From Anaerolineae bacterium (GTDB lineage Bacteria > Chloroflexota > Anaerolineae > Aggregatilineales > J027): a DNA stretch of 64,000 bases. Both the position numbers and the translations under genes were made by a program. The stretch covers positions 166,226 through 230,225 of the forward strand of contig JAJTXY010000006.1 of NCBI GenBank assembly GCA_021463865.1, in the 5' to 3' direction. Under the pieces are notes generated by a model that was given only the letters and a program-made list of their open reading frames with translations, was not told the DNA's origin and did no database searches. This document shows, piece by piece, positions 42,133 through 50,930 of this stretch (the stretch's first letter is position 1; every line of letters starts with the position of its first letter).

Positions 42133-43095
42133 ATGTCTGAAATTAAACCCAACCTCAAAACTGATCAACCCGACACGGACGAAGATTTAATTTACGAGCC
42201 GGGGGTGCGTCAAAAGCCGCATACGGCTGTTTATGTGGTCATTAGCATCATCGGTTTGGCGATTGGGTTGGGGGCAGGACTGTTTTATACATGGCAGGTT
42301 GATCCCGTCATCGAGCGCAATACTCGCCCGGACAAACTCCGCGAAGAGGATCAAATCAATTATGTGATTGCGGTCGGGCTTGATTATGCCTATACCGGAA
42401 ATTTAGACCGGGCCTATAATTTGCTGGCACAGGTTGACCCCGGTGGTGATCCTTTTCAGATTGCTGCCGATACAGTCTGCACCTTGACCCGACAGGGACG
42501 TATACAAACCAGTGCCGATATTCAAGCCATCCGTAATTTAATCGCTATATTTCAGGGGCAGCCAGATGTACAGGCCAACTGTGATATAGAGGTTTTTAGT
42601 ATTTCCAACACGCCGACGCCGACCCCGCAGGTTACATTACCGACGCCAACGCCAACGCCACCACCCATCGCAACCAAGACAGCTACCCCGGAGTTGCCGA
42701 TTGTGCAAGAAACCATTCCTGTTGGCCCGGATGCCACTCAACCGAGTATTGCAGGGCGGATGGAGGTAGTCCAACAGCGTCCATTTTGTGATGCCGCCAA
42801 TCCCGGCATGATTGAGATTTATGTACAGGAAGAAACCAGTATCCAAATTCCGGGTGTAGCGATTGAAGTGCGTTGGGCCGGGACGGGCGGCCAACAAAGC
42901 CAGATTTTCTATACTGGCCTGAAACCCGAAATTGGGCTTGGGTATGCCGATTTCAAAATGGAACCCGGCGTCGCCTATATCGTGAGCCTGCCCAATTATG
43001 GCGCGACAACCGAACGGCTAGAGGCGCGTACTGATGGTTGTGAAAGCGGTGCGGTCATTTCCTACGAAATTTATTTTAGAGAGACTACCGACTAA
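42133..43095 (+). CDS. Single-pass membrane protein with C-terminal beta domain
   Basis: A 320-residue protein. A cytoplasmic tail (1-35) leads to a membrane helix (about 36-58), then a helical unit with YVIAVGLDYAYTGNLDRAYNLL (TPR-like, split here over about 78-100), a TPTP-rich linker (about 158-185), and a beta-rich domain (about 210-318) with two Cys in the region PFCDAANPG...DGCESG that may pair outside the cell. The N-terminal 140 residues are paralogous to the preceding gene. Probably co-transcribed with it. Confidence 0.7.
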   Translation: MSEIKPNLKTDQPDTDEDLIYEPGVRQKPHTAVYVVISIIGLAIGLGAGLFYTWQVDPVIERNTRPDKLREEDQINYVIAVGLDYAYTGNLDRAYNLLAQVDPGGDPFQIAADTVCTLTRQGRIQTSADIQAIRNLIAIFQGQPDVQANCDIEVFSISNTPTPTPQVTLPTPTPTPPPIATKTATPELPIVQETIPVGPDATQPSIAGRMEVVQQRPFCDAANPGMIEIYVQEETSIQIPGVAIEVRWAGTGGQQSQIFYTGLKPEIGLGYADFKMEPGVAYIVSLPNYGATTERLEARTDGCESGAVISYEIYFRETTD

Positions 43096-43106
43096 ACGGA
43101 GTGTTC

Positions 43107-44483
43107 ATGGCAGACGGCATCTACCGATTTCCCGAAGGCTTCCTGTGGGGCACAGCCACCGCCGCCCATCATGTGGAAGGCAATATGAACAATAGCTGGT
43201 CGCATTGGGAAGCGATGGAAACGGGCGCGGTCTTTAAAAAACAAAAAAACGGGCGAGCCTGCGAGTGGTGGGATGGTCGCTGGGTCGAAGATTTTGACCG
43301 GATGCAGTATCTGGGGCATAACACACATCGCCTGTCGGTGGAGTGGAGTCGGATTCAGCCCGAACCGGATAAGATTGACGAATCCGCCTTACAAAAATAT
43401 CGTGAGATGCTGGAAGGGCTGCAAAAACGCGGGATGCGCCCGATGGTGACACTGCATCATTTCACCAACCCAATGTGGTTGGAAAATGAAGGTGGCTGGC
43501 TGGCGAATTCTACTGTTGACCGCTTCATCAAATTTACCGAAATGGTGGTGGATGCGCTCGGCGATCTAAATGATTTCTGGTGTACGTTTAATGAGCCGAT
43601 GGTTTACGCGGTACAAGCCTATTTGGTGGCGATGTTTTACCCCGGCAAACGTAATCCGTTTAAGATGTATCGCTGTGCTGAATTGATGCTGCGTGCCCAT
43701 GCTGGCGCGTATCAGGTCATCAAATCCCGCTATCCGAATGCGCTGGTAGGGGTCGCCAAACATCTGCTGAAAATTGACCCCCTGCCGCCGAAAATCATCA
43801 ATGGCCTACCGATTAAGTTGGTGGAAAGCGTTTTCCATCGGGCCTTTTTGGAGGCAATGGTGACGGGAGAACTGCGACTGCCTCTCCGAAAAACAGTGGT
43901 CATTCCCAATTTGGCGGGCACTTACGATTATGCCGGACTGAATTTTTATCAGCGCTATCGGGGTGGATTTGCGCCCCTTAGCCCCAAGACGTTTTTCCTC
44001 AAACAAGTGCCGGATGATGAATCCCCACCCTCGCCGCCGATGTGGGGTGAGATTTATCCACAGGGGACATTCGAGCGTATCAACTATATTTGGAATATGA
44101 TGCGGAAGCCGATTTACATTACTGAGACTGGCACACCCGATGAAGGAGATACCGTTCGCCCTTGGTATATTGCACGGATGGTTCACAGTGTTTGGCAAGC
44201 CATTAATTTTAATGTGCCCGTGCGTGGCATTTACTATTGGACGCTGCTGGATAATTTTGAATGGACGGCAGGTTATAATCCCCAATTTCGCTTTGGTCTG
44301 TATGCCACCAACTTCGAAACCCAAGAACGCACCATCCGTCAAAGCGGTGAGTTTTTCCGCGAGATTTCTTTGGCGAATGGGCTTTCCAGTGACATGGTGC
44401 GGAAGTATGTGCCGCAGTTAGAAGAAAAACTGTTCCACGGTTCGCCCGGTCAAAAAGAGGTGAAATTACCGAGCCGAGCCTAA
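43107..44483 (+). CDS. Glycoside hydrolase family 1 (beta-glucosidase-like)
   Basis: A 458-residue GH1 enzyme that hydrolyses beta-glucosides or related sugars. FPEGFLWGTATAAHHVEG opens the TIM barrel, HRLSVEWSRIQP follows, the acid/base Glu is in TFNEP (about 154-158), and the nucleophile Glu is in YITETGTPD (about 335-343), where the common ITENG is ITETG. The ending NFEW and RFGLY stretches are intact. No signal peptide, so it acts in the cytoplasm. The ATG at 43107 follows GGAG by 5 nt; a GTG two codons earlier overlaps the ribosome site. Confidence 0.92.
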   Translation: MADGIYRFPEGFLWGTATAAHHVEGNMNNSWSHWEAMETGAVFKKQKNGRACEWWDGRWVEDFDRMQYLGHNTHRLSVEWSRIQPEPDKIDESALQKYREMLEGLQKRGMRPMVTLHHFTNPMWLENEGGWLANSTVDRFIKFTEMVVDALGDLNDFWCTFNEPMVYAVQAYLVAMFYPGKRNPFKMYRCAELMLRAHAGAYQVIKSRYPNALVGVAKHLLKIDPLPPKIINGLPIKLVESVFHRAFLEAMVTGELRLPLRKTVVIPNLAGTYDYAGLNFYQRYRGGFAPLSPKTFFLKQVPDDESPPSPPMWGEIYPQGTFERINYIWNMMRKPIYITETGTPDEGDTVRPWYIARMVHSVWQAINFNVPVRGIYYWTLLDNFEWTAGYNPQFRFGLYATNFETQERTIRQSGEFFREISLANGLSSDMVRKYVPQLEEKLFHGSPGQKEVKLPSRA

Positions 44484-45043
44484 CTGAAAATCGTTTTGAG
44501 TTCGATCACCTGACCCAATACCGCCGATTGGAACTGCTCATCTGGCCCAAAGACGCCGAGTTGAACGAATTTCTGGTCAACCTGTTGCCACACTTCAATA
44601 AATTGTGCCGCTGGGTCTACCATCCAATATTCGCGTACCCCGTATTTTTCGTACAATTTGAATTTTTTGCCACGATCCAAGCGAGCGGTGCTGGGCGATA
44701 AAACTTCAATTACAAAATCCGGCGCTCCATACCAATAATCTTCAACCAATCTACAGTGGTCATTTTGGGGGCTGACCCAAAACAGGTCAGGCTGTACCGC
44801 GTTGATTTCGTCAAGGTAAATGTCCATTGGGGCAATACATAATTCGCCGTTGGTCACTATTCCGCCTACAGTCAGCGTCAATTTTGTAACGGCTTTTTGA
44901 TGTGGAAACTCAGGGGATGGAACCATAATTACCTCGCCATCAATGAGTTGCATGGGAAGATTGGTTTCGGGCAACATCTGATATTCGGTGACGGTCATGC
45001 GTTGTGTCGTTGCGACTTCGGGCGACTTGATTTGATCTACCAT
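44480..45043 (-). CDS. Uma2-family (DUF820) putative endonuclease
   Basis: A 187-residue restriction-endonuclease-like protein of the Uma2/DUF820 family, common in cyanobacteria and Chloroflexota. The core shows PDLFWVS, APDFVIEVLSPSTARLD (about 95-111) and K-x-x-L-Y-E-K-Y-G-V-R-E-Y-W-M-V-D, the usual D/ExK-like arrangement. The ATG at 45043 has GAGG 6 nt upstream; the open frame continues about 50 codons upstream without support. It overlaps the GH1 gene by 4 bp on the opposite strand. Confidence 0.85.
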   Translation of the reverse strand: MVDQIKSPEVATTQRMTVTEYQMLPETNLPMQLIDGEVIMVPSPEFPHQKAVTKLTLTVGGIVTNGELCIAPMDIYLDEINAVQPDLFWVSPQNDHCRLVEDYWYGAPDFVIEVLSPSTARLDRGKKFKLYEKYGVREYWMVDPAAQFIEVWQQVDQKFVQLGVFGPDEQFQSAVLGQVIELKTIFS

Positions 45044-45204
45044 GATCCACCTCGAATCTTTATTTCTTTGTCCCATTATGCCACAATGAGAGTGTTTATG
45101 CCGGATAATTGTAGAAGGGCGACGGGGTGACTTTTTATGTCTTGCCGTAAATAGCACAAATGAGTTATCCTGAAAAGTGAAACGAAATTCTAACAAGGGT
45201 TATC

Positions 45205-45666
45205 ATGGCTCAAGAAACTGACCCTCAACAAAATGAACTCACGCAAATCTTACATCAGGCGGGTTACAAATACACCACCCCGCGCCGCTTGGTGGCGGAG
45301 GTACTGTTGGAATCGCATACCCATCTTTCCGCGCCAGAAGTGGTGGATCGTGTGGCAGCGCGGGACACCTCAATTGGGCGGATGAGTGTCTATCGCACCC
45401 TCGATTTGTTCACCCGGCTCGGCTTGATTCATCCGGCGTTCCAAGGCGGGGTGAATGCGCGATATGTGGTCATGGTTGGTGGACATCACCATCATCTAAT
45501 TTGTCAGAACTGCGGCAAGGTCATGCACTTTGATGAATGCCCCCTGCGTGATTTGATACACCATCTGGAAGAGCAATTTGACTTCTCGATTGAGGGTCAT
45601 TTGCTGGAATTATTTGGACGCTGTGCCGATTGCCGAAATCAAGAGGTAGCTGCCGTTGCTGAATGA
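45205..45666 (+). CDS. Fur-family transcriptional regulator
   Basis: A 153-residue metalloregulator. The winged helix contains GYKYTTPRRLVAEVL and IGRMSVYRTLDLFTRLGLIH (about 55-74). The metal region has GGHHHHLICQNCGKV (about 92-106), and the structural zinc site is CQNC paired with CADC near residue 143. It could be Fur, PerR or Zur; the residues alone do not decide. AAGG stands 7-9 nt before the ATG. A weak promoter (TTGCCG-17-TTATCC at 45142-45170) precedes it. It leads an operon that includes NurA. Confidence 0.92.
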   Translation: MAQETDPQQNELTQILHQAGYKYTTPRRLVAEVLLESHTHLSAPEVVDRVAARDTSIGRMSVYRTLDLFTRLGLIHPAFQGGVNARYVVMVGGHHHHLICQNCGKVMHFDECPLRDLIHHLEEQFDFSIEGHLLELFGRCADCRNQEVAAVAE

Positions 45667-46369
45667 TACTTTGCGCTGGGAAATTATCTGCGCGGCATGT
45701 GGTTGGGAGGCGTGCATCGAAGCCCTTGTTCCGTTCATCGAAAATGGCAGTGGCCTAATTAATGGGCTGTGGGAAGAATATATCTGCCCCGACCATTTGG
45801 AAGTAGGCCGACGAGCCGTGTATGTCGTGGCGGAATGGGAACGTGGGGTGGAGGTCGAAACGGCCTATATCCGCTATTTTTCCGGTGAGGCCCATACTAT
45901 CCCCGTGCCAAAATGCTCCACCTGCAAACGGACAATGCAGGGAGGACAAATACTCAATCAACTGCCCTTCTATCTGCGACCTCAACTGGAATTACATGCT
46001 TGGAAACTCAAGCAACTTGAAAATTTGCGCCGTATGGTCGCCGCCGAGCAGCAGGCCGTTCGTCAAGAGAAACAAACACCCGAACAAGCCCAATCGCTGC
46101 TTGAGGCCGAAGTCTTGGCGATTCAGCGATTTTTTACCGGATTCCGCGAACAATTGGGGCTAACCGCGCCGACCACCCTCTTAAACGAGGATTATTTTCC
46201 GACCTCCCTGCCCAAATGGGAGACGGCAGTAAAAGCAGCTATTGAAGAATCCGCGACTCGGTTGCAGCAGCTTCAAAAACGGCAGGCTGAAGAAGCCATT
46301 AAATCACCTGCACTCTGCCCAAAATGCCATAACAAAAGTGTCTATCTCCGAAGTGCCAATCTATTTTGA
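45656..46369 (+). CDS. Zinc-ribbon protein of the NurA operon, function unknown
   Basis: A 237-residue protein, not recognised as a whole. Cys pairs CAAC (about 12-15), CSTC (about 86-89) and CPKC (about 220-223) suggest zinc ribbons at both ends. A long coiled-coil-like helix (about 110-160, LKQLENLRRMVAAEQQAVRQEK) lies between. The TTG start at 45656 follows GAGGT by 8 nt and overlaps the fur stop by 11 nt, so translation is coupled. By position it is a partner of the DNA-repair-like genes downstream. Confidence 0.7.
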   Translation: MLNDTLRWEIICAACGWEACIEALVPFIENGSGLINGLWEEYICPDHLEVGRRAVYVVAEWERGVEVETAYIRYFSGEAHTIPVPKCSTCKRTMQGGQILNQLPFYLRPQLELHAWKLKQLENLRRMVAAEQQAVRQEKQTPEQAQSLLEAEVLAIQRFFTGFREQLGLTAPTTLLNEDYFPTSLPKWETAVKAAIEESATRLQQLQKRQAEEAIKSPALCPKCHNKSVYLRSANLF

Positions 46370-46389
46370 GTGGAAGGAACTATGTTCCG

Positions 46390-47040
46390 ATGAGTACCCG
46401 CATTCAAATTCCTACCCATGCCGATCCACGCGAATTCTGGTCAGGCGGCACCTATGAACTCAACTTGAGCTATGACACCTTGCGTGATAACCAATGGTCG
46501 CGTTTATTAGAGTCGTTTTGGTCAATAGATGGCGTCTATGGGCCATATGAAGACCGCTACACCCCCGGTCAAGCCGAATCTGCCCGCACCAAAATTCGCT
46601 ATCCCGCCCCCACTGACACCTACAGTCAATATGGAATTGTGAGTGTGGATGAGGTGCATCTTGGCTTTGAAGTGCTAGCGACCCGCTCCATTTTTGAGGG
46701 ATTTTCGGTACACCTGCCAGCAGGAATGGTGGTTACAACGTCGGCATTGGAAAATCCCAAAGTGGCGGCGCGGGTTCGGGAAGCGGTAGAGGACGCTTAT
46801 CGGTTTGTGGCGCTGCGGATGTATGAAGCCATGCCGTTTGTGATTGGCAGTTTTGATTTTAATGGAGAATGTTATCTAGTGGATGAATTAACCGCCGATG
46901 CTGCCGCCCGTGATAAATTCTTCTTATCGGGAAACTGCTTTATCCAAGACACTGCTTTGCGTAAATTGGGCCGTCAACCCGATGATTATGAGCAGGCAGC
47001 AAATGGATTGCGCTGGCTGCCAGCGGGGAGAGGGGAATAG
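46390..47040 (+). CDS. Hypothetical protein preceding nurA
   Basis: A 216-residue protein, not recognised. It is mixed alpha/beta with several conserved-looking aromatic clusters (SFWSIDGVYGPYEDRY) and no membrane helix or signal. The ATG at 46390 follows GGAAGGAA; an in-frame start at 46366 lies in the previous gene. nurA starts immediately after its stop, so it is part of the same operon and probably of the same process. Confidence 0.7.
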   Translation: MSTRIQIPTHADPREFWSGGTYELNLSYDTLRDNQWSRLLESFWSIDGVYGPYEDRYTPGQAESARTKIRYPAPTDTYSQYGIVSVDEVHLGFEVLATRSIFEGFSVHLPAGMVVTTSALENPKVAARVREAVEDAYRFVALRMYEAMPFVIGSFDFNGECYLVDELTADAAARDKFFLSGNCFIQDTALRKLGRQPDDYEQAANGLRWLPAGRGE

Positions 47041-48297
47041 ATGGCGCTCGAATATGCCAAAGTGCTGCCTCAAGTCCAAAAGATGGGCCGTGCCCTGTCC
47101 TACAAAATGGAGGACATCAGCGAACGGGGTCAGCGGGCTTTTGATGAATTTATGGAGTTAAATGACAACGCGGCGATTTACGAGCGCATTCAATTGGCCC
47201 GTGACCGTGACGCTGGCTATCGTGGGGCCGCGCCTATTTCCATTGATGGTGAATTGTTGACAGGCCGTTATGAACTGCCCAAAGCCCCGGATAAAGCCAC
47301 GATTGTTGCCGTAGACGGGTCGCAAATTTACCCGGATATTCACGGAGCCGCCTTTTATTATTTGACCAATATTGGGCGTTTTACGTTTTATCATGGCGAT
47401 AATCAACTGCCCCAAGAATACAGCGAACCTGTCTTGTATTATGCTGATTCGGACATCCGCGACCCACACGACCAATTAATCACCAACGCGACAGTCAATG
47501 CACGGCGCACCGTTGGTGAAATGCAGGCATTAGCAAGTGCGGCATGGGGGCACCGCGATAACAACCAAGCAATTCTGGCGCTCTCCGATGGGCCACTGTT
47601 GTTCTGGTTGGGGCGAGATGTGCCGGAATCAAATCTGCTCGAAAAAGATTATCATGGCGCGATGGTGCATCTGCATGATACCCACACCGCTACCTTTACC
47701 CGCCATCAGCACAATACCAGTTTGGCGGGCTATATTGACCGCCCCACCAGCCGTTTTGTGGTGGCCCTGCTGCATCTGCTCTCGCTCAATGAGGAGGATG
47801 TGCGGCGCTCGGTATTACAAACCCCCGGTGATTATGAAGGTCTGGACGATCAATGGCTGTTTAAGCGGATTTTGCAGCCGGGGGAACGTTCGGCGTTGAT
47901 GATTCAGCAAAGCCCCCAGAACAAAAATTATCGCAATTTGATTGGGGAAAGTCATGAGATTGTCTATTTCTATCTGAATGTGGGCAGGCATGGGAACGCC
48001 CATTTAGCCCGCGTCGAAATCCCGATGTGGGTGGCACGATCACGCGAGGCGGTCAATGAAGTCCATGCGCTGATTATTGGGCAGTGTCAGATGATGGGGA
48101 ATTATCCCTATGCGCTGACCCGTGCCGACGAAATCGCGGTCATTCGCACTCCTGAACGGGCCATGCTGGAAGAATTGATTCGCACGGAACTGCTGCGCCA
48201 TAAACATGAAATTGAGGAATCCGCCAAGCTAACAGGCAAGCTGCAAACCCGGGCAGGCCGTCAATCCTTTGGGCAGTCAAGCGGCAGAAAACGCTAA
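47041..48297 (+). CDS. NurA-domain DNA repair nuclease
   Basis: A 418-residue protein with a NurA domain, an RNase H-like nuclease that usually works with the HerA translocase in DNA end resection. The hallmark is the strand IVAVDGSQIYPDIHG (about residues 88-102) with its metal-binding Asp, and LALSDGPLLFW (about 179-189) provides the second acidic position. The C-terminal part contains EIPMWVARSREAVNEVHALI, with a typical NurA distal pattern. AGAGG precedes the ATG across the preceding stop. HerA with its ATPase is not adjacent; instead a short HAS-barrel-like protein follows. Confidence 0.88.
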   Translation: MALEYAKVLPQVQKMGRALSYKMEDISERGQRAFDEFMELNDNAAIYERIQLARDRDAGYRGAAPISIDGELLTGRYELPKAPDKATIVAVDGSQIYPDIHGAAFYYLTNIGRFTFYHGDNQLPQEYSEPVLYYADSDIRDPHDQLITNATVNARRTVGEMQALASAAWGHRDNNQAILALSDGPLLFWLGRDVPESNLLEKDYHGAMVHLHDTHTATFTRHQHNTSLAGYIDRPTSRFVVALLHLLSLNEEDVRRSVLQTPGDYEGLDDQWLFKRILQPGERSALMIQQSPQNKNYRNLIGESHEIVYFYLNVGRHGNAHLARVEIPMWVARSREAVNEVHALIIGQCQMMGNYPYALTRADEIAVIRTPERAMLEELIRTELLRHKHEIEESAKLTGKLQTRAGRQSFGQSSGRKR

Positions 48298-48307
48298 GAG
48301 GTGGACT

Positions 48308-48907
48308 ATGGAAGCATTTGAAATCGGGCATGTCTTACGGGCCAGCACCGAAGGGTTTACTTTTGGGACACGCAGCCAAGACGTGTTGTATCCCACATTT
48401 GGCTCGTTTGTGCAGAGTTATAACCAGCACAGCAACGACGATTTGACCATTATCGGTGTCATTACCTCCATCAAAATTCAGGATGACCCGTTGGTGCGAC
48501 AGTTGATTATGGCAAGTGATATGAACCCGGCGGCGGTGCGGGATCAGCGGGTGAATCGGCTTGTTCCAGTGGAGATTGATGTATTGAGTATCGCCTATGT
48601 GCAGGATGCTCGGCTATTTAACAGTTTGCCGCCGCGCCCACCGTTAAGCCTTGATCCGGTCATGTTGTGCAATACCGACCAGATTTATGTGATTACGCAG
48701 CAAATAGACTTTTTTAGGCTGATTTTGAGCGCTGGTGGGGTGCCGAATAATATTGAATTGTTGGCGGCGGTGATTCGGAGCGCGGCGGACGCACGGCCTG
48801 ATGATGAGCGTTTGGAGTTTTTGGTGAATGCAGGGCGCAACTTGGCGGGGTTATTGAGTAATGATTTGCAGATGCTAAAACATGCCTTACAGTTGATACG
48901 GCCTTGA
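48308..48907 (+). CDS. HAS-barrel-like protein beside NurA (no ATPase domain)
   Basis: A 199-residue protein. The N-terminal 90 residues (IGHVLRASTEGFTFGTRS, then IGVITSIKI) resemble the HAS barrel of HerA/FtsK-type ATPases; the assignment is by pattern and context, not certain. The C-terminal half (about 120-199) is helical and has no Walker motif. GAGGTGG lies 5 nt before the ATG, 10 nt after the nurA stop. It could be a HerA-adaptor or a NurA-binding module. Confidence 0.65.
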   Translation: MEAFEIGHVLRASTEGFTFGTRSQDVLYPTFGSFVQSYNQHSNDDLTIIGVITSIKIQDDPLVRQLIMASDMNPAAVRDQRVNRLVPVEIDVLSIAYVQDARLFNSLPPRPPLSLDPVMLCNTDQIYVITQQIDFFRLILSAGGVPNNIELLAAVIRSAADARPDDERLEFLVNAGRNLAGLLSNDLQMLKHALQLIRP

Positions 48908-49119
48908 CCGAACGCTACTATGTGTGGTGGCGATGAAACGGTATGCACTTGTCAAGTGGTGTCATTTGATATAAGTGAGCGCCATAGGTGTCCGTTAGGT
49001 ATCGGATTTTGTGATAGCGAGGTCAGATCAGTTGTAGTTTATTACACAGAGATACCATTTATCATCAAGCGAATAAGGACAATATGCTGAATATCCGTCC
49101 CCAATAGTGGTATTTCCCC

Positions 49120-49680
49120 TTATAAATTATGGGTAAGGTATGTAAACGATAGGCTGCTTTCAGAGCGATAAAAACTAATTGCGTTAATACCGCCAAAATG
49201 ATCGTAGCATATCCAAATCGTTTTGCTTTGAGTCCATTCTTTAAATTCTTGAGGAAGGTTTGAATACTGACAATCTCGTATTGGGTCAGAAGTATTTATT
49301 TCAGCCCATTTGACCAATTCGGTAAATTTTTCTTGATTGCCAGCAAAAAATGCCTTATCTTCTTCGGTTGCCGAAGGTTTTGTTCCGAAATAAATCACAG
49401 AACCCCCTATGATAATTATTGGGGCAACTACATAGGATATTTTTAAGGCTAAGGTGTCTATACGTCGCTTTTCATTCAAGAAATATGAAACAGCTTGAAA
49501 GAGATTGAAAAGTCCAACTCCAACGGTCAGAAATAGAGCTAGGCCAGCTATACACAAAGTTTCTAGGTCTGGATGCCCATCATATATGCTCAGAAAAAAG
49601 ATGGCAGGAGGTAGAAAGGTCATTATTACGGTTAGACCGCCAAGAAGAATTCTTGACATACGCTCTATCTCCATATTCAC
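49120..49680 (-). CDS. Hypothetical three-helix membrane protein, A+T-rich
   Basis: A 186-residue protein with hydrophobic helices at about 9-33, 40-66 and 78-100, then a soluble C-terminal domain (about 105-186) with two Cys. Not recognised. Composition is clearly A+T-richer than the surrounding genes. Start could be at 49680 or 49674; no good ribosome site. It is flanked by 212 bp of gene-free sequence on one side, in which I see no feature. Possibly transferred. Confidence 0.6.
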   Translation of the reverse strand: MNMEIERMSRILLGGLTVIMTFLPPAIFFLSIYDGHPDLETLCIAGLALFLTVGVGLFNLFQAVSYFLNEKRRIDTLALKISYVVAPIIIIGGSVIYFGTKPSATEEDKAFFAGNQEKFTELVKWAEINTSDPIRDCQYSNLPQEFKEWTQSKTIWICYDHFGGINAISFYRSESSLSFTYLTHNL

Positions 49681-49697
49681 CGTATCCCATAAGCCAA

Positions 49698-50096
49698 TTA
49701 TTCCGAAAGGACGGCGCTAACCTCGATTTCAACCAAGAGGCGTGGGTCAATCAGGGCGCTCACCTCCACCATTGTTGCCGCAGGTCGGATGTCGCGGAAA
49801 AATTCACCGTGTGCCCTACCAATGGCTTCCCAATCGGCAATGTTGACGACAAACATGCGGGTTCGTACCACGTCTTGTAGGCTAGCCCCGGCTTCTTTGA
49901 GTGCTTTTTCGATTTTGGTGAAGATGAACTTGGTCTGCTCATAGGGGTCGGACCCGCCGATGACATGGCCCTGCTCATCAACGGCGGTTGTGCCAGCGAC
50001 CTCGATGATATTGCCGATCCGCACCGCCCGTGAATAGCCGACGATGCTTTCCCATTGCGTACCAGAGGAAACATTGATGCGGTTGGTTGTGGTCAT
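49698..50096 (-). CDS. RidA-family protein (enamine/imine deaminase-like)
   Basis: A 132-residue trimeric-fold protein of the RidA/YjgF family, which hydrolyses reactive enamines from amino-acid metabolism. [12 protein letters not shown], the [20 protein letters not shown] stretch and [11 protein letters not shown] are characteristic, and the catalytic Arg is in VRTRMF. The ATG at 50096 is only 4 nt downstream of the response-regulator stop, so the two genes are co-transcribed. Confidence 0.9.
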   Translation of the reverse strand: MTTTNRINVSSGTQWESIVGYSRAVRIGNIIEVAGTTAVDEQGHVIGGSDPYEQTKFIFTKIEKALKEAGASLQDVVRTRMFVVNIADWEAIGRAHGEFFRDIRPAATMVEVSALIDPRLLVEIEVSAVLSE

Positions 50097-50100
50097 GGGC

Positions 50101-50790
50101 CTATTCTTCCGAGGTTGGCCCTTCGCTGTCAGTGGGGACATAACGTTCAATGTGATGCTTCACCGCAAAAACGGCAGCTTCGGCGCGATTGGTGACATGC
50201 AGGGTGCTGAGAATCTTGCCGACGTAATTCCGAACTGTGCCCTCGCCTAAATAGAGTTTTTGGGCGATTTCACGATTGGTCAGGCCGCGTGCAATCAAGG
50301 CAAGGATATGCAGTTCACGTTCGCTGAGTTCGGCAAAGGCGGAGGCTTCTTTGATATGGGCCGCTTCACGCACTTCATTGAGCAGGCTCTTGGTGACGGC
50401 GGTATCAATGACAGCATCCCCGGCAGCAACGGCCCGGATGTCATCAATCAATTTGCCGCTGTCTACCCGCTTCAGGACATACCCCACTGCACCAGCACGG
50501 ATGGCATCCATGACGAGTTCGTCCTCGGCATAGGAGGTTAACATGACTACTTTGATTTTGGCTTTGTTTTTCAGAATTTGCTCACAGGCCTCAATGCCAG
50601 AAATACCCCCCGGCATCCGAATGTCCATAAGCACAATGTCTGGTTCATAGGTCAGGGCAAGCTGGACGGCTTCTTCGCCGCTGTTTGCTTCGGCTACCAC
50701 TGAGAATTCGGGTTCGTTTTCCAATAACGCCTTGAGTCCAGCCCGCACGACCGCATGATCGTCGGCGATGATGATTCGTAAATGAGACAC
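50101..50790 (-). CDS. NarL/LuxR-family response regulator
   Basis: A 229-residue response regulator. The receiver has IIADDHAVV, phospho-acceptor Asp in [10 protein letters not shown], and the TS-K pair in MLTSYAE...YVLKR. The LuxR-type HTH is at about 150-210 ([22 protein letters not shown]). The GTG at 50790 follows GGAGAG; the frame runs 30 codons further upstream but those contain no receiver sequence. It is divergent from a GAF histidine kinase gene, its likely partner, with 140 bp between. Confidence 0.93.
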   Translation of the reverse strand: MSHLRIIIADDHAVVRAGLKALLENEPEFSVVAEANSGEEAVQLALTYEPDIVLMDIRMPGGISGIEACEQILKNKAKIKVVMLTSYAEDELVMDAIRAGAVGYVLKRVDSGKLIDDIRAVAAGDAVIDTAVTKSLLNEVREAAHIKEASAFAELSERELHILALIARGLTNREIAQKLYLGEGTVRNYVGKILSTLHVTNRAEAAVFAVKHHIERYVPTDSEGPTSEE

Positions 50791-50930
50791 TGCGCTCTCT
50801 CCAAAACTTGTATCAAGTGCTTTTCTGCACGTAAGGAAGATGACTACTTGCCCTATTATAGTGACAAGTACGTTTTGTAGCATTATGATAATCCGAATTG
50901 CCTACTTTTTTACAGGGAGAAGTCATCGTC

